Part shown: piece after piece, positions 22,639 through 34,065 of the stretch
Layout: each line of letters starts with the position of its first letter
Position numbering within the stretch: the stretch's first letter is position 1
Assembly: GCA_963971425.1 (NCBI GenBank)
Contig: OZ020515.1
Span: forward strand, 13,780,291-13,844,290
From: Bryoerythrophyllum caledonicum
Taxonomy: Eukaryota > Streptophyta > Bryopsida > Pottiales > Pottiaceae
Length of the DNA stretch: 64,000 nucleotides
Direction: 5' to 3'
Program-made: the position numbers and the translations under genes
Notes under the pieces: model-generated
Told to the model about the DNA's origin: nothing
What the model saw: the letters and a program-made list of their open reading frames with translations, nothing else
Database searches by the model: none

Positions 22639-25600
22639 ATGGCAGAGAACTCAGCAATAAGGGAGGGAGAGAAACTGATAGGAGACGAAAACTATTACAT
22701 TTGGAGTTTGAAGATGCGAGCCATTCTTAGAGGAGAAGGAATGTGGCCCTTCACTGAAGCAGAGAAGAATCCAATGAACTTCCCAGTTGTGTTTGATCAG
22801 GTGGAGTTGACAGAAGCACAGTTTCTGAGGAGGAAATTTTTAGCATGTAGACTGATTTTATTATCTGTAGCTAATGATCTTGTGGATACTATTGCAGAAC
22901 ACACAGATCTGGCAAAGATCTGGGCAGCACTAAAGGAGCAGTTTTCGTCGGGAGACAAGGCCCAGATCTTATCATTGATGGAAGAGATCTCAACATTGAA
23001 GATGGCAGAAGGTGGATCCATTATCGAGTACATCAAGAAGGTGAGAGAATTGCGCAACCGCCTGATTAGCATGGGGCAGACACTTGACGATATGCTTCTT
23101 AATCAGATCATTCTCAACGGCCTACCACACTCCTACGACGGCATAGTGCAAACTTTGACGAACCTTGACACCGATCTGACATTTGCAAAGCTGAGTGCGA
23201 AGCTGACAACCGAACACAACCGACGTCGTCAACGAGACCAGCTGCACGGGGAAGATGAAGCACTAGCGACAACATACGGACGTGGCAGAGTCTACGCACA
23301 GAACCAACGTGGAAGAGGACGCGGGAGATGGATGCGAGGGAGAGGTCCATTCGAGTACCGACCACCTTTCTGGCAAGGAGGGTATCGGCCTACTGCTCCA
23401 GGCGGGTATGGGTACTACCAACAGCCAACGGCAAGCAACACTCGACCAAATGCACCTGCAAGTTCGAATGCTGGAGTAAACCACAGGCCGCCGCTGTTAT
23501 GCTATTGCTGTGGAAAACCTGGCCACATAGCGCGCAACTATAGGGAAGCGCTACACAACCAGAATGAAGGTATTGAGTATGCAAACTCTGCAAAAATGTT
23601 TGATGAGTATTACTATGATCCAAATTATTATTACGATCTGTATCATCAGATAGGTAATAATCCATGGTATGTTGGTCGTGGTGCCACTACACATGTAGCA
23701 TCAAATGTCTCTAAGCTTGATAACCCGCCAAAGTCCTCTGGTTATCATCATGTTGTTAAAACGAGAGGAGGAGAAACTCACATCGTTGAGGGAACCGGCA
23801 CTTCTATTCTTCACACCAACGTAGGGGAAATAAAGCTGGATAACGTTCACTACGTCCCGAGTATGAAGAAAAATCTTCTATCTGTTGGATCCATTGCTGA
23901 TTATGGTCACATTTTTATATTCAATAGTGTGCATTGCTGGATACTCAAGAACCACCAAGTGATTGCCACTGGCAACAGAGACATATCAAATGGATTGTAT
24001 TATTTTCAAGAAGTTAAAGAAGAAGCCTTGACTGTAGACGACACCAATATTGCAGACCTTTGGCATCGTCGTCTTGGACATATAAGCTATTCAGGTTTGA
24101 GCTTCCTCTCTAAATCTCAACATGTAGCAGGAATGCCTACTATAGACGTTAATTACCGAGTATGTGCATGTTGTCTTGCCAGCAAACAACATAGAGAAAG
24201 GTTTCCAAAGAAGTCAGAAACGCGCAGCTCACATCCAGGAGAACGTATACACACAGATGTTATTGGACCTTTGCAGCAACCTTCATTGAGTGGATCACGC
24301 TTTATACTAGTCTTCACTGATGACTTCTCACGCAAAAGTTGGACATTCTTCTTCAAATACAAGAGTGAGACCTTTGATAGATTTCGCACATTCAAACAGA
24401 AGCTCGAACCTGAGACAGGCAACTCAATAAGAGTATTACGATCTAATCGCGGAGGAGAGTATATGTCATATCAATTCCAACAATATTGCACGAGATATGG
24501 TATACATCGAGAAATAACTCAAGCGCAAACACCTCAACAGAATGGAGTGGCAGAGCGACGGAATCGAACTCTCATGGAGCGTGCGAGAAGCATTGCTGTA
24601 GAAAGCCAATTACCTGTATATTTATGGACGGAAGCAGTATCGATGGCAAACTTCCTCATCAACCGGAGCCCAACAAGGAGCAATTTTGGCATCCCTCGAG
24701 AGGTCAGCTTCACTGGTAAGTCACTTGATCTTAGCAACCTGAAAATATTTGGCTGCGTAGCGTATGTTCATGTGCCTGATAAAGACCGTAAGAAGCTAGA
24801 CACCAAGACCACAAAAGGAATATTTGTGGGCTATGACATGGAGTCTAAAGCGTATCGCATATATGATCCACTACGTCGGAAAGTCATCATTTCACGTGAC
24901 GTTGTATTTGACGAAAGCAAGGTCGGATTTCACCACCTGATACAGCTACAATATGACAAACTATCTCGATTTGTCACAAATATCTCCTTAAGCAACAATG
25001 ACCCACCCACTGTAGCTCCAACCTTGGCATCGCAACCAACCCATGACCTTCCTACTTTCCCACCTCAAAGTTGTAGCGTTATGAATAGACAAACCAACTC
25101 CAACAGTGAGCAAGCTGCACGAGGAGCCACCACGATCACATTAGCCTCGGGATCAACGCTAGCTGAACATGATTGCCGTGAGCCTCCTAGTAGTGACGCT
25201 TCCCCGACCACGTCACCACTCCCTATCGTGCCAATTGTACGTGATCAAGTACAGCCTCTACAAGGAGGCAATACCCGGCGATCCCCAAACCTGGAACAAT
25301 CCAGAATATCTCTAGTTGAGACCCAAAGCAAGACCTCAACAACCTCAGCACTGGAACATGACCAGGCCTCTGCTCAAAGCTCGCCTTGCACACAACAAGT
25401 GGTGGACATCCCCCACCAGCAACCAGCACTTGGATCCCGCTACCCGAAGCGTACAAGACAGCCATCGAGCAGGCTGCAGAATTTCTGGACGTTTGCAACG
25501 GTAGAAAATGAAGAGCCAACTAGCTATCAACAAGCCATATTACACCCCGGTTGGCAAGCTCCCATCCAAAGTGAAATCAACTCTATTCTCAGAAACAAAA

Positions 25601-27080
25601 CCTAGGATGTAATAGATAGGCCAATTGATAAAAAAACCCATTACAGCAAAATGGCTTTTCAAGATCAAGAAGAATGGAGATCAAACAAAGTTGAAAGCAA
25701 GGATTGTTGCGCGGGGGTTTCAACAACGCGAGGGAGTTGATTATCAAGACATCTTTGCCCCGGTGGTACGTTGGTCAACCATTAGAACCATTGTCGCTCT
25801 AGCTACAAAGAATAATTGGCCTTTGCATCAACTTGATGTATGTACAGCTTTTCTCAATGGCACCTTGAACGAGGATGTTGTGATGGAGATCCCAGAAGGT
25901 TTTCCATGCGTTGGAAACCCCCTTAAAGCTTGCCATGTCAAGCGAGCACTATATGGTTTAAAGCAAGCACCAAAGCCATGGTACTCTCGCATTGATACTT
26001 GGCTTGTCTCCCAAGGCCTGACGCGCAGACAATATGATCCGAACCTATACCACTCCACAAAAGACGGCAAGCGCACATTTATACTTCTTTACGTCGATGA
26101 CTTACTCATTACGGGCGACGACTTCGAACTAATAGTGTGCCTCAAAGCCGCGCTTAAACGTGAATTTGAGATGACGGACCTTGGAGATGCCAATATTTAT
26201 TTAGAAGCTGAAATACGCAGGTGTAGATGCGGCATTTTTCTCACTCAAACCAACTACATACACAAGCTGCTAGTTAAATATGGTCTCACCTCCTACAACT
26301 CAAGCCAGCTCCCGTTAGATCCCAACCTCACCTTGCAGAAGGACATGGGTGCGGACATTGTTAACCCCGAACTATACCGTTCACTTGTTGGGAGTTTGAT
26401 ATACCTAACAAATACGAGACCAGATGTATGCTACGCGGTCAGTGTTGTCGCACGCTACATGGATGAACCGCAGATACCGCACTTCCAAGCTGCAAAACGC
26501 ATTCTTCGCTACCTTCAAGGTACATCAGATTATGCGCTCTATTTCCCATCCCTCAATACAGAAACCCTTCACACTTATACGGATGCGGATTGGGGACGTG
26601 ATCTTGACTCACGAAATCCACGTCCGGCATTCTTCACAAATTTGGAGATGCCTCTATCTTCTGGACCAGCAAGCTTCAGCCAACTGTATCTCTTTCTAGT
26701 ACCGAAGCTGAATACCGCGTGTTAACAGATGGATCAAAAGATATTCTCTACTTCCGCAAGCTTCTTGAAGAAATTGGTGTCAGCATTCATCAACCTACAC
26801 CTGTATTGACAGACAATCAATCATCTATCAAACTGGTTGACAACCCAATTTTGCACTCACGAACTAAGCACATTGGAATCCACAACACTTTATTCGTGAA
26901 ACGGCAAAAGCCAGACAGGTCCAGGTTACCTTCACACCAACGGCATCACAACAAGCGGACTTCCTTACAAAGCCGTTGAATATCAGTAAATTCCTCATCA
27001 ACAGGCAAAGTGCAGAGGTACTCCTATTCTCTCATCATGACTGCTCTCTTCATGTCGTCCCATCACGTGAATATTCTTAA
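22639..27080 (+). pseudogene. gag-pol: Copia Gag-Pol polyprotein, broken
   Basis: The first frame, 22639-25605, has a gag (WSLKMRAILRGEGMW), an RGRGRGR-rich stretch and a zinc knuckle CYCCGKPGHIARNY whose last Cys is Tyr. The protease reads WYVGRGATTHVA, where an active copia enzyme has DSG. The integrase has an intact HHCC (WHRRLGHI...CACC) and the first Asp (HTDVIG), but RSNRGGEY replaces RSDRGGEY, so the second catalytic Asp is Asn. TAG at 25603-25605 replaces an expected Trp codon, and an extra A in the run at 25629-25636 shifts the frame into RT. RT (25625-26610) has LDVCTAFLNG and YVDDLLITG. Further shifts near 26615 and 26900 break RNase H (YTDADW, SLSSTEAEYR). None of protease, integrase or full polyprotein is functional. 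Confidence 0.92.
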
Positions 27081-27180
27081 CGCTGAGGAGTCTTCCAACT
27101 GCTCTCTCCATCGATGCTGATCCCCGAAGATGTAACGTCGGTTCTCTCACTTTATGACCTCGCCTGATTCTGATATGTCA

Positions 27181-27194
27181 AGAGCAAGGGAGGG
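27181..27194 (+). other. Copia polypurine tract
   Basis: AGAGCAAGGGAGGG lies immediately before the 3' LTR and is the expected plus-strand primer. Confidence 0.8.
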
Positions 27195-27392
27195 TGTTGG
27201 AACTTCTGTGCTCTCGACCCTCGTCATTCGTCCATGCAGATTGTTTCTCATCCATGTACAACTGTACATTCATTCCTCTGTGTCAACATTGGCAGGCTTA
27301 TGTATCATTTCACTGCTCTCGGCCAAGCCTGATCAGAGCGCACTTGCGCTGCTCCTTTAGATCCAGACGTTAAGTACTTAGCACTTTCTACA
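27195..27392 (+). repeat. Copia 3' LTR
   Basis: Same 198-bp sequence as the 5' LTR with about five differences, ending CTACA and followed by the target duplication GATTC. Confidence 0.95.
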
Positions 27393-29179
27393 GATTCCGG
27401 CCGACCATTTTCGTACTCACCCCCAAGTTGCCATTGAAGTAGAGTAAAGTGGGTCGCTCTTGACGAGATCTGCATCGATCAACGTGCATGCTAGCAACTT
27501 ACTGACAAGAGGTTCATGAAATAATACTCTCCTTCATCAGGTTTAGAAGCATATAGTACCTGGATGAGAACTTTTCTAGGGTAGGATACGGATCCGGAGC
27601 CTTCCAAGCTGGCATGACGAGGTCTTTTCCGGGGTCATAACAAGGGTGATCACCGCGCCACTCTCGTGGAATGGGGTCCCAATTGTCGAAAGGATATGCA
27701 GAGGTGGAACCCTTGTGCTTCGCAATTTTGTTGCCCCAATGAGCTAACATCATGCTCCTCCATATCTCCTTCGGCGCCGCGCACGCTCCCTCGTCCCATG
27801 GAAAAAAACTAACCATTCCAAGGATAAGGCACCAACATTTTATAAACAGACTCGAGATGATTTTTTCTTACATACCCAGATGTGGTCACGTCCTCCGGAG
27901 CGGTTCCAGTAAGGAGAGGTCTGTTGAATGTGAAAGTAAACCTTCTTGCTGTAGTCTCCAGCATAGTATTGCCTCAGATCCATGTGCTTCTCCTGCAAAA
28001 TCGTATCATGAAGAGAAAAAACACTGGTGGAATTGCCAGTTGTGCTACCTCCTTTCGATCACTTTCTATTCTATTTTCCCTCCACTCATGTCACAAATTG
28101 AAGGATGTAGCCTTCATCTATCATGCGTGCAATAAACGAAAGAGTTCTGATAAACAAAACCTGTGTACTTAAATGTGGAGCTGCATCTGCTTGTTCCACA
28201 ATGCACGCGTGTAAGAGAGGCACGTAATAGAAATCAGCTTCATCTCCGTTTGTAGTCCGGTGCTTACTTGCAAGCAGGCTCTCATACAATGCCATCTGTA
28301 GGAATATGAAATCAGGATCAAAGTTAAAAAACTTCACTTTCATCTTTCTCTCAAATCACAATTGCTACGGTAGATAATACGACCGCCAACAACCTGGGTA
28401 CACAAATTTAATAGAACCTCTGCGGTTTTAGGGTTCAGGGTTGAAGTTTTCACAATATGACGTACTGTTGTAAAAATGAACGCAGTTTCTACCGTGCCTC
28501 AGTTTTTACATACTTAGCTGTTGAAGGAAAAATCATACCTCTGCACCGTAAAGATTCTCAGTCCACCAGGTAACGTTCAGATCAGTGTAGAGCCGGTTCA
28601 CACACTGATATTTGAAGTGTCTTTCCTACGAGGCAAAAGCTTTTTCCATCAAATATTCAAATATTCCTACAAGGCCATTTGCAACTGATAATAAGGGTCA
28701 CTACATGAAGCTAACCCAGAATCTACCAATGGATTATTATGATCACCAAACATGTGAGGCCTACTCTTCACCCCCCTCTGCTCTCTCTTCTAACCACTTT
28801 CCAATAGAGCCTAATACACAGAAGAGGTACCAAAAAACTCAACATTTAGCACAGAAGTGGCAATTGTAGCGAAAACCGCCTATACAACATAAGTAGGATA
28901 TATACAAACCTGAAGCAATTGTGAGCTGAACTCTGCAGGAAGATCATACACGTAAACCAGGGGACGTTTCTTCAATGTGGTTGCGTTTCTTTCGTTTGAA
29001 GCATTGACGGTTGGGAGCCATAATGGTCGTCCCTTAGGGCGAGGCCCAAAAGATGGCACACTGCAATCAATGCCATACCAGCCTTCTCTGCACTGCAACC
29101 ACAACGATCTACATGCAAAATCTCCAGCAGAACGTTTAAAATGGCAATAAATACTAGGAAGGGCTGTAATTCATGCAAA

Positions 29180-29515
29180 ACCTTTCTAAATGCATGAACT
29201 CTAACATTTCAAGTTTGTTGGTGCCCTTTCTGTGTTCTGGTAAAAGGCCATGTTGTGTGGACGCAGTGGGGCATGTTAGATTCGTCACATGAGCAGAGAA
29301 AAACAACAGAAAGCGGTCAGCATAGAGACAGCACAATTGGCAGCGTGCCAGTTGTGCTTTATCTTCCTCTTACCACTTTCTATTGTCTTTCCTGTACTCA
29401 TGTGGTAAATCAAACATGCCCCACTGCGTCCACACAACATGGCCGTTTACTAGAACACAGAAAGGGAACCAACAAACTTGAAACGTTAGAGTTCATGCAT
29501 CTAGAAAGGATTGCA
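29180..29515. repeat. Foldback element in exostosin intron 4
   Basis: The two halves of this block are reverse complements over about 160 bp. TGTTGTGTGGACGCAGTGGG on the left pairs with CCCACTGCGTCCACACAACA on the right, and ATGCATGAACTCTAAC pairs with GTTAGAGTTCATGCAT. It lies wholly inside the intron between exons 4 and 5. Related, more diverged stretches are visible in other introns of the same gene (about 28018-28110, 28780-28860 and 30090-30230). Confidence 0.8.
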
Positions 29516-30721
29516 CAACAAACTGCAAAATCAATGAGAAAACACTGTTACTAACCTTACAGTAACCCTGGTGACAAACGCCGTTGTCACTACACTGATT
29601 CACACAAAAGCTCTCCGAGGCGCTCCCACACAGCGCGCCCCACCGCCCATCATACTTACAGTCGCACTGCGGATCCTTGGCACGAAACGTGCCCTCACTG
29701 ACGTCTCTTGCACCCGCGTTGCACCAGCCCTTGTGGCTCTTGTTGCCATAAATGTAGTCTGTATCCGCCCTCGTCCAGTCCACAGTAAACCCATCCTCCC
29801 TGCAAAGAATAACATCATAGTTAGAATCAGCTTCTAGAAAGTCTTAAAATACTCAGCAGATGAGGAAGCTGTGGGTTGTTTACTTGAGGTGGAATCCACA
29901 GGCTTCGGCGACTGGTCGATCAGAAAACTTGGTGTTGTTGCCGCACAGACAGAAGGATGTGCGCTTCTCACAGAATGCGGGGCACATGGACACCCCCCAG
30001 GAACCGAAGGGCTGCGCTTCCGTGACGTCTCTGTTGCACGCGCGGTGGACCTCTTGTTCGCAGCTTGGTCCTGTTCAATTGATTGGTGAGTTTCTTTCTT
30101 TGCCAATTGTGGCGTCTCTCTCTCTTTAACCAATGTATACTTTGTTTTTCTCGACTCATGTGATATATATGACACGCATCTCCGCGTCTACATAACATAG
30201 CATGTTTAGAACACGAAAAACAGTATCGAAAAACTCACAATTCACATCTAGACAGTAGCAGCACCAACCAATTGAATAGGTCATTATCCCACACGCACCT
30301 GAGAACCCCAGTTCGCACCGGCATTGCGCAACCTCTCTGTTGCACATGCCGTGCCCGTTGCACCCCATAACACAGTCCTTCTCCCAAAACTCCTGCCCCA
30401 TCATAAAACATGAAAAACCTGCAAAATGGTGGAAGAACCTAAGAAAGCGAGAGAAAGAGAGTGAATACTTACTTCGACAACAGAGACTGGAACCGCGAAA
30501 TTGCCACATTGTGTGAACCAGCGACCGACTTCGGATTTCCAGGTGGCATTCCGGTACACAATTGCGCCATCCTCGCTCTCACGATCAAAATTTTCGATGG
30601 GGTGAAAGACGAGTGCGCCTGGCTCCGCAAAGAAAGTGGGCGTCACGAAGATGTGCGTCGCCACAAGGAGAGCAACCAGAGATACTCCCACTTGCCATGG
30701 TGACGCCCGAATCGAACCCAT

Positions 30722-32381
30722 TATTTCATGTTCTCCATCGCCTCAGCAACCAGCGATTGAAAGCTAATTCATGCCCTCAACTCAAATCTGTTGAGAAGAA
30801 GGCAAAATTTGGGAGCAGAACATTCGAACGTGACACGCACGTCTTACGATCCATGACAAACGCAACAAGTGTCGAAATCCGAAGTTCTACAAAATGAGAA
30901 GGGCGTGGTTTCTAATCTGAAACTGGTAGTTACTCCATATGCAAGGTACATGATTCCGCAGCAAATGCTTCAAACGCGAGTGAACCCACGAGATGAAACC
31001 GCCATTCGTCTACGAAATTGGAAGCTTCGAGAGCGAGCGATTTTGGAGGTTCTGTTGCGCAGCTGATGTTAAAGGTCAATTGTAGATCCCCCTTCGTGCC
31101 GCCCCTTCTTGCTTTTTCAAGCAGTTTAGAAGCATCCTTTTCCACAGTCTGCTTAAGAGAAGGGCGACACTTTTCGAGTGAGCAGCGACATGGTTGCTTG
31201 GAGTCTGAGGCTGGTGAGGTGCAGGCGTTACTGCAAAGTGGGGCCATCAGTTTCTATAACTGGTCATCTCACAGAGTTCGACAGAAGTCTGCAGCCATGA
31301 CGCCGATGCGAAAAAACTGTCGCTCACAGGAGACTGACGAATTTGTAGAGGTTACTGAGTATTCGTCATGAGAGATTGAGAGGTTCCTTGTCATATGGCC
31401 GGGTAATTTGTATATTTTATCATCGATGTGAAGGATTGCCAGGTTTATCATGATTTGGAAACGGAACGTGAGCATTGTGTGGTCGTTGCGGTTGCTCACT
31501 GATCTCGGAGAGCTTCTTGAGGTGTCGCAGCTCTTGTTGCATGACCAGCTCGTATTACAGCTGATGTTGAAGTAGCTCGTTCTGCAATTGCAGTAACATG
31601 AGCCACGTAATGGAGTTATTTAGAGTTATACTGTGACTTTTGACCTCTTTTCCCATTTATCAGCCCTGAATAGTTCTAAAGAAATCCTTCCAAATTATTC
31701 TACAAATGACTCTATTTTAAAGAAGAATTGCAGCACTTTTACAGGAGGGAATTGCAATGATTCCAGGGAGGAAATGTAGCCTATCTTTTAACATGACTTA
31801 AGCATTGACCAACAAAATTATAAGTGATGACTCATAAAATTATAAGTAATGTGGTCACCGGCTATCCTCCCTGACATCTAGGAAGGATATAGAAGGGAGG
31901 GATTTAGAATCATCCAACCTAAGCAACTGGAAAAGTTTCGAACTTGGCTGTTCATCCAATGGTTCATAAGAGAGAAGTACTGTTTAATCCCATCCAGAAA
32001 ACGAGAGCGCTAGTGAAATAGAGTGGTTCAAGGAACAAAATTCCATGACCATATATGTATTCAGAGAAGCCTTCAAACCGGAAGAGTCATTGCGAGGAAT
32101 GCCATTTGATCATTCCAAAGCAAACTCTCTAATCTACGCTTTTGATTAAGAATACACCTCCTAAGAACACTCGGTTTTGGACCAGCAAGCTAGCTGACCT
32201 ACGACGCTGTGCAAACTGTCACTCTCAAAACAGCGAGGTCAAGCAGAAAAAACAAGGGTGTCGATGGCCGTGGGAGGGATTCCTCCCTGGATGGTCATCG
32301 CACAGTGAAAGCTTTTCATCTTTTGAGCTGTTTATTTTTACATCTGAAAATGTACAGTTCCTCCAGAGCGCTTGAAAATCA
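30722..32381. other. Upstream region of the exostosin gene; no gene recognised
   Basis: Overlapping frames of about 105-117 codons exist on both strands at 30930-31371 without recognisable motifs. On the minus strand at about 31420-31600 a Gln/Leu-rich stretch (LQLQNELLQHQL, stop, YELVMQQELRHLKKL) looks like a broken coding exon of unknown origin. The exostosin promoter should lie just above 30721, but no clear TATA box was identified. Confidence 0.35.
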
Positions 32382-33418
32382 TCAGTTCGGTGGCTTCTTG
32401 ATAGTAAGCTCTGCCCGCAGATGAACAATACCGTCACGGAAATAGGGGGAGTCCTCAGCAATGAATTCCTGCCACTGCATGCCAAACAAGTTCCGGTACC
32501 CTACTGCTTTGCCACCAGTATATACATAACTCCCTTTGGACTTGGGCATGAACTCCCAGTTGGGCTTCATTCTTGCTGCGAACTCGTAGTCGACAGCAAA
32601 GCTCACGGAACCTTTTTCCTGTCGAACCAGTGATCTAGGATTAGAATTCAGCACCCCGGATCAATAGTTCACAGATAGAGACCGAGTCAAAGAATAAGCG
32701 AAGTGGCAGAAACACTAGGGCGCACCTGTCATCATAAGAAATTATCCAATTGTCGGAGCAAATGAAATTATTACCTGCATCCCAAGGAAGAGTCCGAAGC
32801 ATTTGCACTGGCCTTGTTGATCCAGGTTGCAATGAGCGGACAAGAAGAACCCTAGACCACCCAAATGAAAAGCCTGAGAATAGACGCGTCCTTGAGGATA
32901 GAGGGCACGACACTCGTCAATCTTCAAGTCTAAATAGACTAGGCACTGACATGATGAGTCAAAATCCACCACTTCAAGTTTCACTGGCCTGTGCTTGTAC
33001 GCCCGCTCAATTCATTCCAGAGTAGCACCTTTACCGTGAATTCGGAACTTCTAAGCTATTAAACAGGACTCACTATTACTATGAATTACTGGGCAGTGAA
33101 AGAGTAAATGTATTCGGTTAAACTTTACTGGAGAAAATTGATTTAACTGTGCAGGAGGAATCGATATCTAATGAATGAAGTTTCAATAGGATCTGGGACA
33201 CCAAAACAATGAAATCTAAGGTTCCTCATGAATCACTAATGCATAGAACAAGCAAACAACCAGTACAAGCATGAACACCCACCGCGTGATGTCTTTGTAG
33301 CGGTTCGCCAGGTAAGTTCGGGCAGCATCTGTCAGAGGCTGAACAGCTTCTGCAAGGAGAATGCTGAAAGGAAGATCAAGATAGAGTAAAGCAGACTCCG
33401 ACGTCATGGACACATCGC
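32382..33418 (-). pseudogene. LRB/POB1-type BTB protein gene fragment
   Basis: Three minus-strand exons match plant LIGHT-RESPONSE BTB / POB1 proteins. They are: (A) about 33418-33283, SALLYLDLP...AVQPLTDAA...RYKDIT, the end of the BTB domain; (B) about 33012-32775, [16 protein letters not shown]...[15 protein letters not shown]...GLFLGMQ; (C) 32618-32382, [16 protein letters not shown]...[12 protein letters not shown]...LRAELTIK and stop. B and C join in phase with good GT-AG sites. Missing are the N-terminal exons and the BACK region between A and B, for which only about 270 bp are available. The 5' side of exon A abuts a dispersed repeat. In the family the protein is a CUL3 substrate adaptor in light signalling. 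This copy is partial and presumably dead. Confidence 0.8.
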
Positions 33419-33765
33419 TTTTTATTGCGAAGCATAGATAAACAACAACACAGCTCAGGTGCCCGGCAACTACATAAGTACACCACACGAGAGACGATTG
33501 GATATGCCATCTACGTGTGTTGTACACAAGCTGTACGTTCACGCTCTGTGTCCCCACAGGTCATAAACAACTATCTAGGACTACGGTACATGTGTACATC
33601 ACATGGCAGATGTCTACATCACAGACAGATTAAACTAGGATTGTGGTACATGAGCCCGACAGACTTACTAAATTATGATTGGAGATTACTGTACAGTCTG
33701 TAGGTGCTCACGTTGCTACATACTAATGGTGTACACCTATGCTGCGACACCAATAAGTACAAGTG
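33408..33765 (+). repeat. Dispersed repeat, copy 2
   Basis: Same orientation and high similarity to 15195-15560, beginning at GGACACATC and extending to CACCAATAAGTA. Its left edge coincides with the point where similarity of the BTB gene to its family ends. Confidence 0.75.
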
Positions 33766-34065
33766 TCTCACAAAAGTTCTTGGCTACTGTCTGGAAACTT
33801 AGAAATCTAACAATATCTTTTAAACTAGTGGCAATTAGTAGGCCAGATTTTTCATAGATACCATATTTGCTTTCAAGAATATGTAATCAAACTTTCATAC
33901 AATGAAAATTACATTGTGAGCAAAAAGTAAAACAAGTGTGGAGAAACCATGGCCAAGAACTTATGTTGATTACATATGAAATCATTGGAACACAAACTAA
34001 ATTTGGAACAAAAAGCTAGTATGTAGTAAATGATATTTTGTACATCCTATACAACTACTATAAAT
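33766..34065. other. No gene recognised; 3' flank of the Tc1-like transposase
   Basis: AT-rich sequence after the transposase stop. I could not identify the terminal inverted repeat of the Tc1-like element here. Confidence 0.35.

Larger units (their letters stand above)
22227..27392 (+). mobile_element. Ty1/copia retrotransposon, full length, recently inserted, degenerate
   Basis: Two 198-bp LTRs (22227-22424 and 27195-27392) differ at about five positions. The element is flanked by the 5-bp duplication GATTC (22222-22226 and 27393-27397). Between them are a Met-tRNA-type primer site, gag, protease, integrase, RT and RNase H in copia order, and a purine-rich tract before the 3' LTR. Near-identical LTRs indicate a fairly recent insertion. 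It is transcribed opposite to the host gene it interrupts. Its coding region has one stop and at least three frameshifts, so it probably moved with help from another copy. Confidence 0.95.
20952..30721 (-). pseudogene. GT47 exostosin gene with EGF-like modules, interrupted by a copia element
   Basis: Thirteen minus-strand exons follow from splice sites and protein continuity: 30721-30473, 30392-30299, 30070-29884, 29799-29556, 29092-28910, 28625-28539, 28295-28161, 27992-27876, 27808-27560, exon 10 (27469-27393 plus 22221-22219), 22008-21777, 21548-21450 and 21134-20952. Exon 1 encodes a signal anchor (residues 9-30). Exons 2-5 hold EGF-like cysteines (CNGHGMCNREVAQCRC and CSDNGVCHQGYCKC). 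The GT47 domain starts at RPLVYVYDLP and includes RDHIWFF/PWDEGACAAPKEIW and EDSILSGCIPVIIQDG. The layout resembles plant ExAD, a Golgi arabinosyltransferase for extensins; that name is inference. A 5.17-kb copia element sits in exon 10, 8 bp from its donor. Two apparent 1-nt frame changes exist, at the T7 run opening exon 9 and near a G5 run in exon 10. The last exon may be truncated. Confidence 0.85.

Noticed and set aside
30930..31371. Overlapping 105- and 117-codon frames on opposite strands upstream of the exostosin gene
   Set aside because: No motif, no supporting splice or start context. It is more likely promoter or 5' untranslated sequence.
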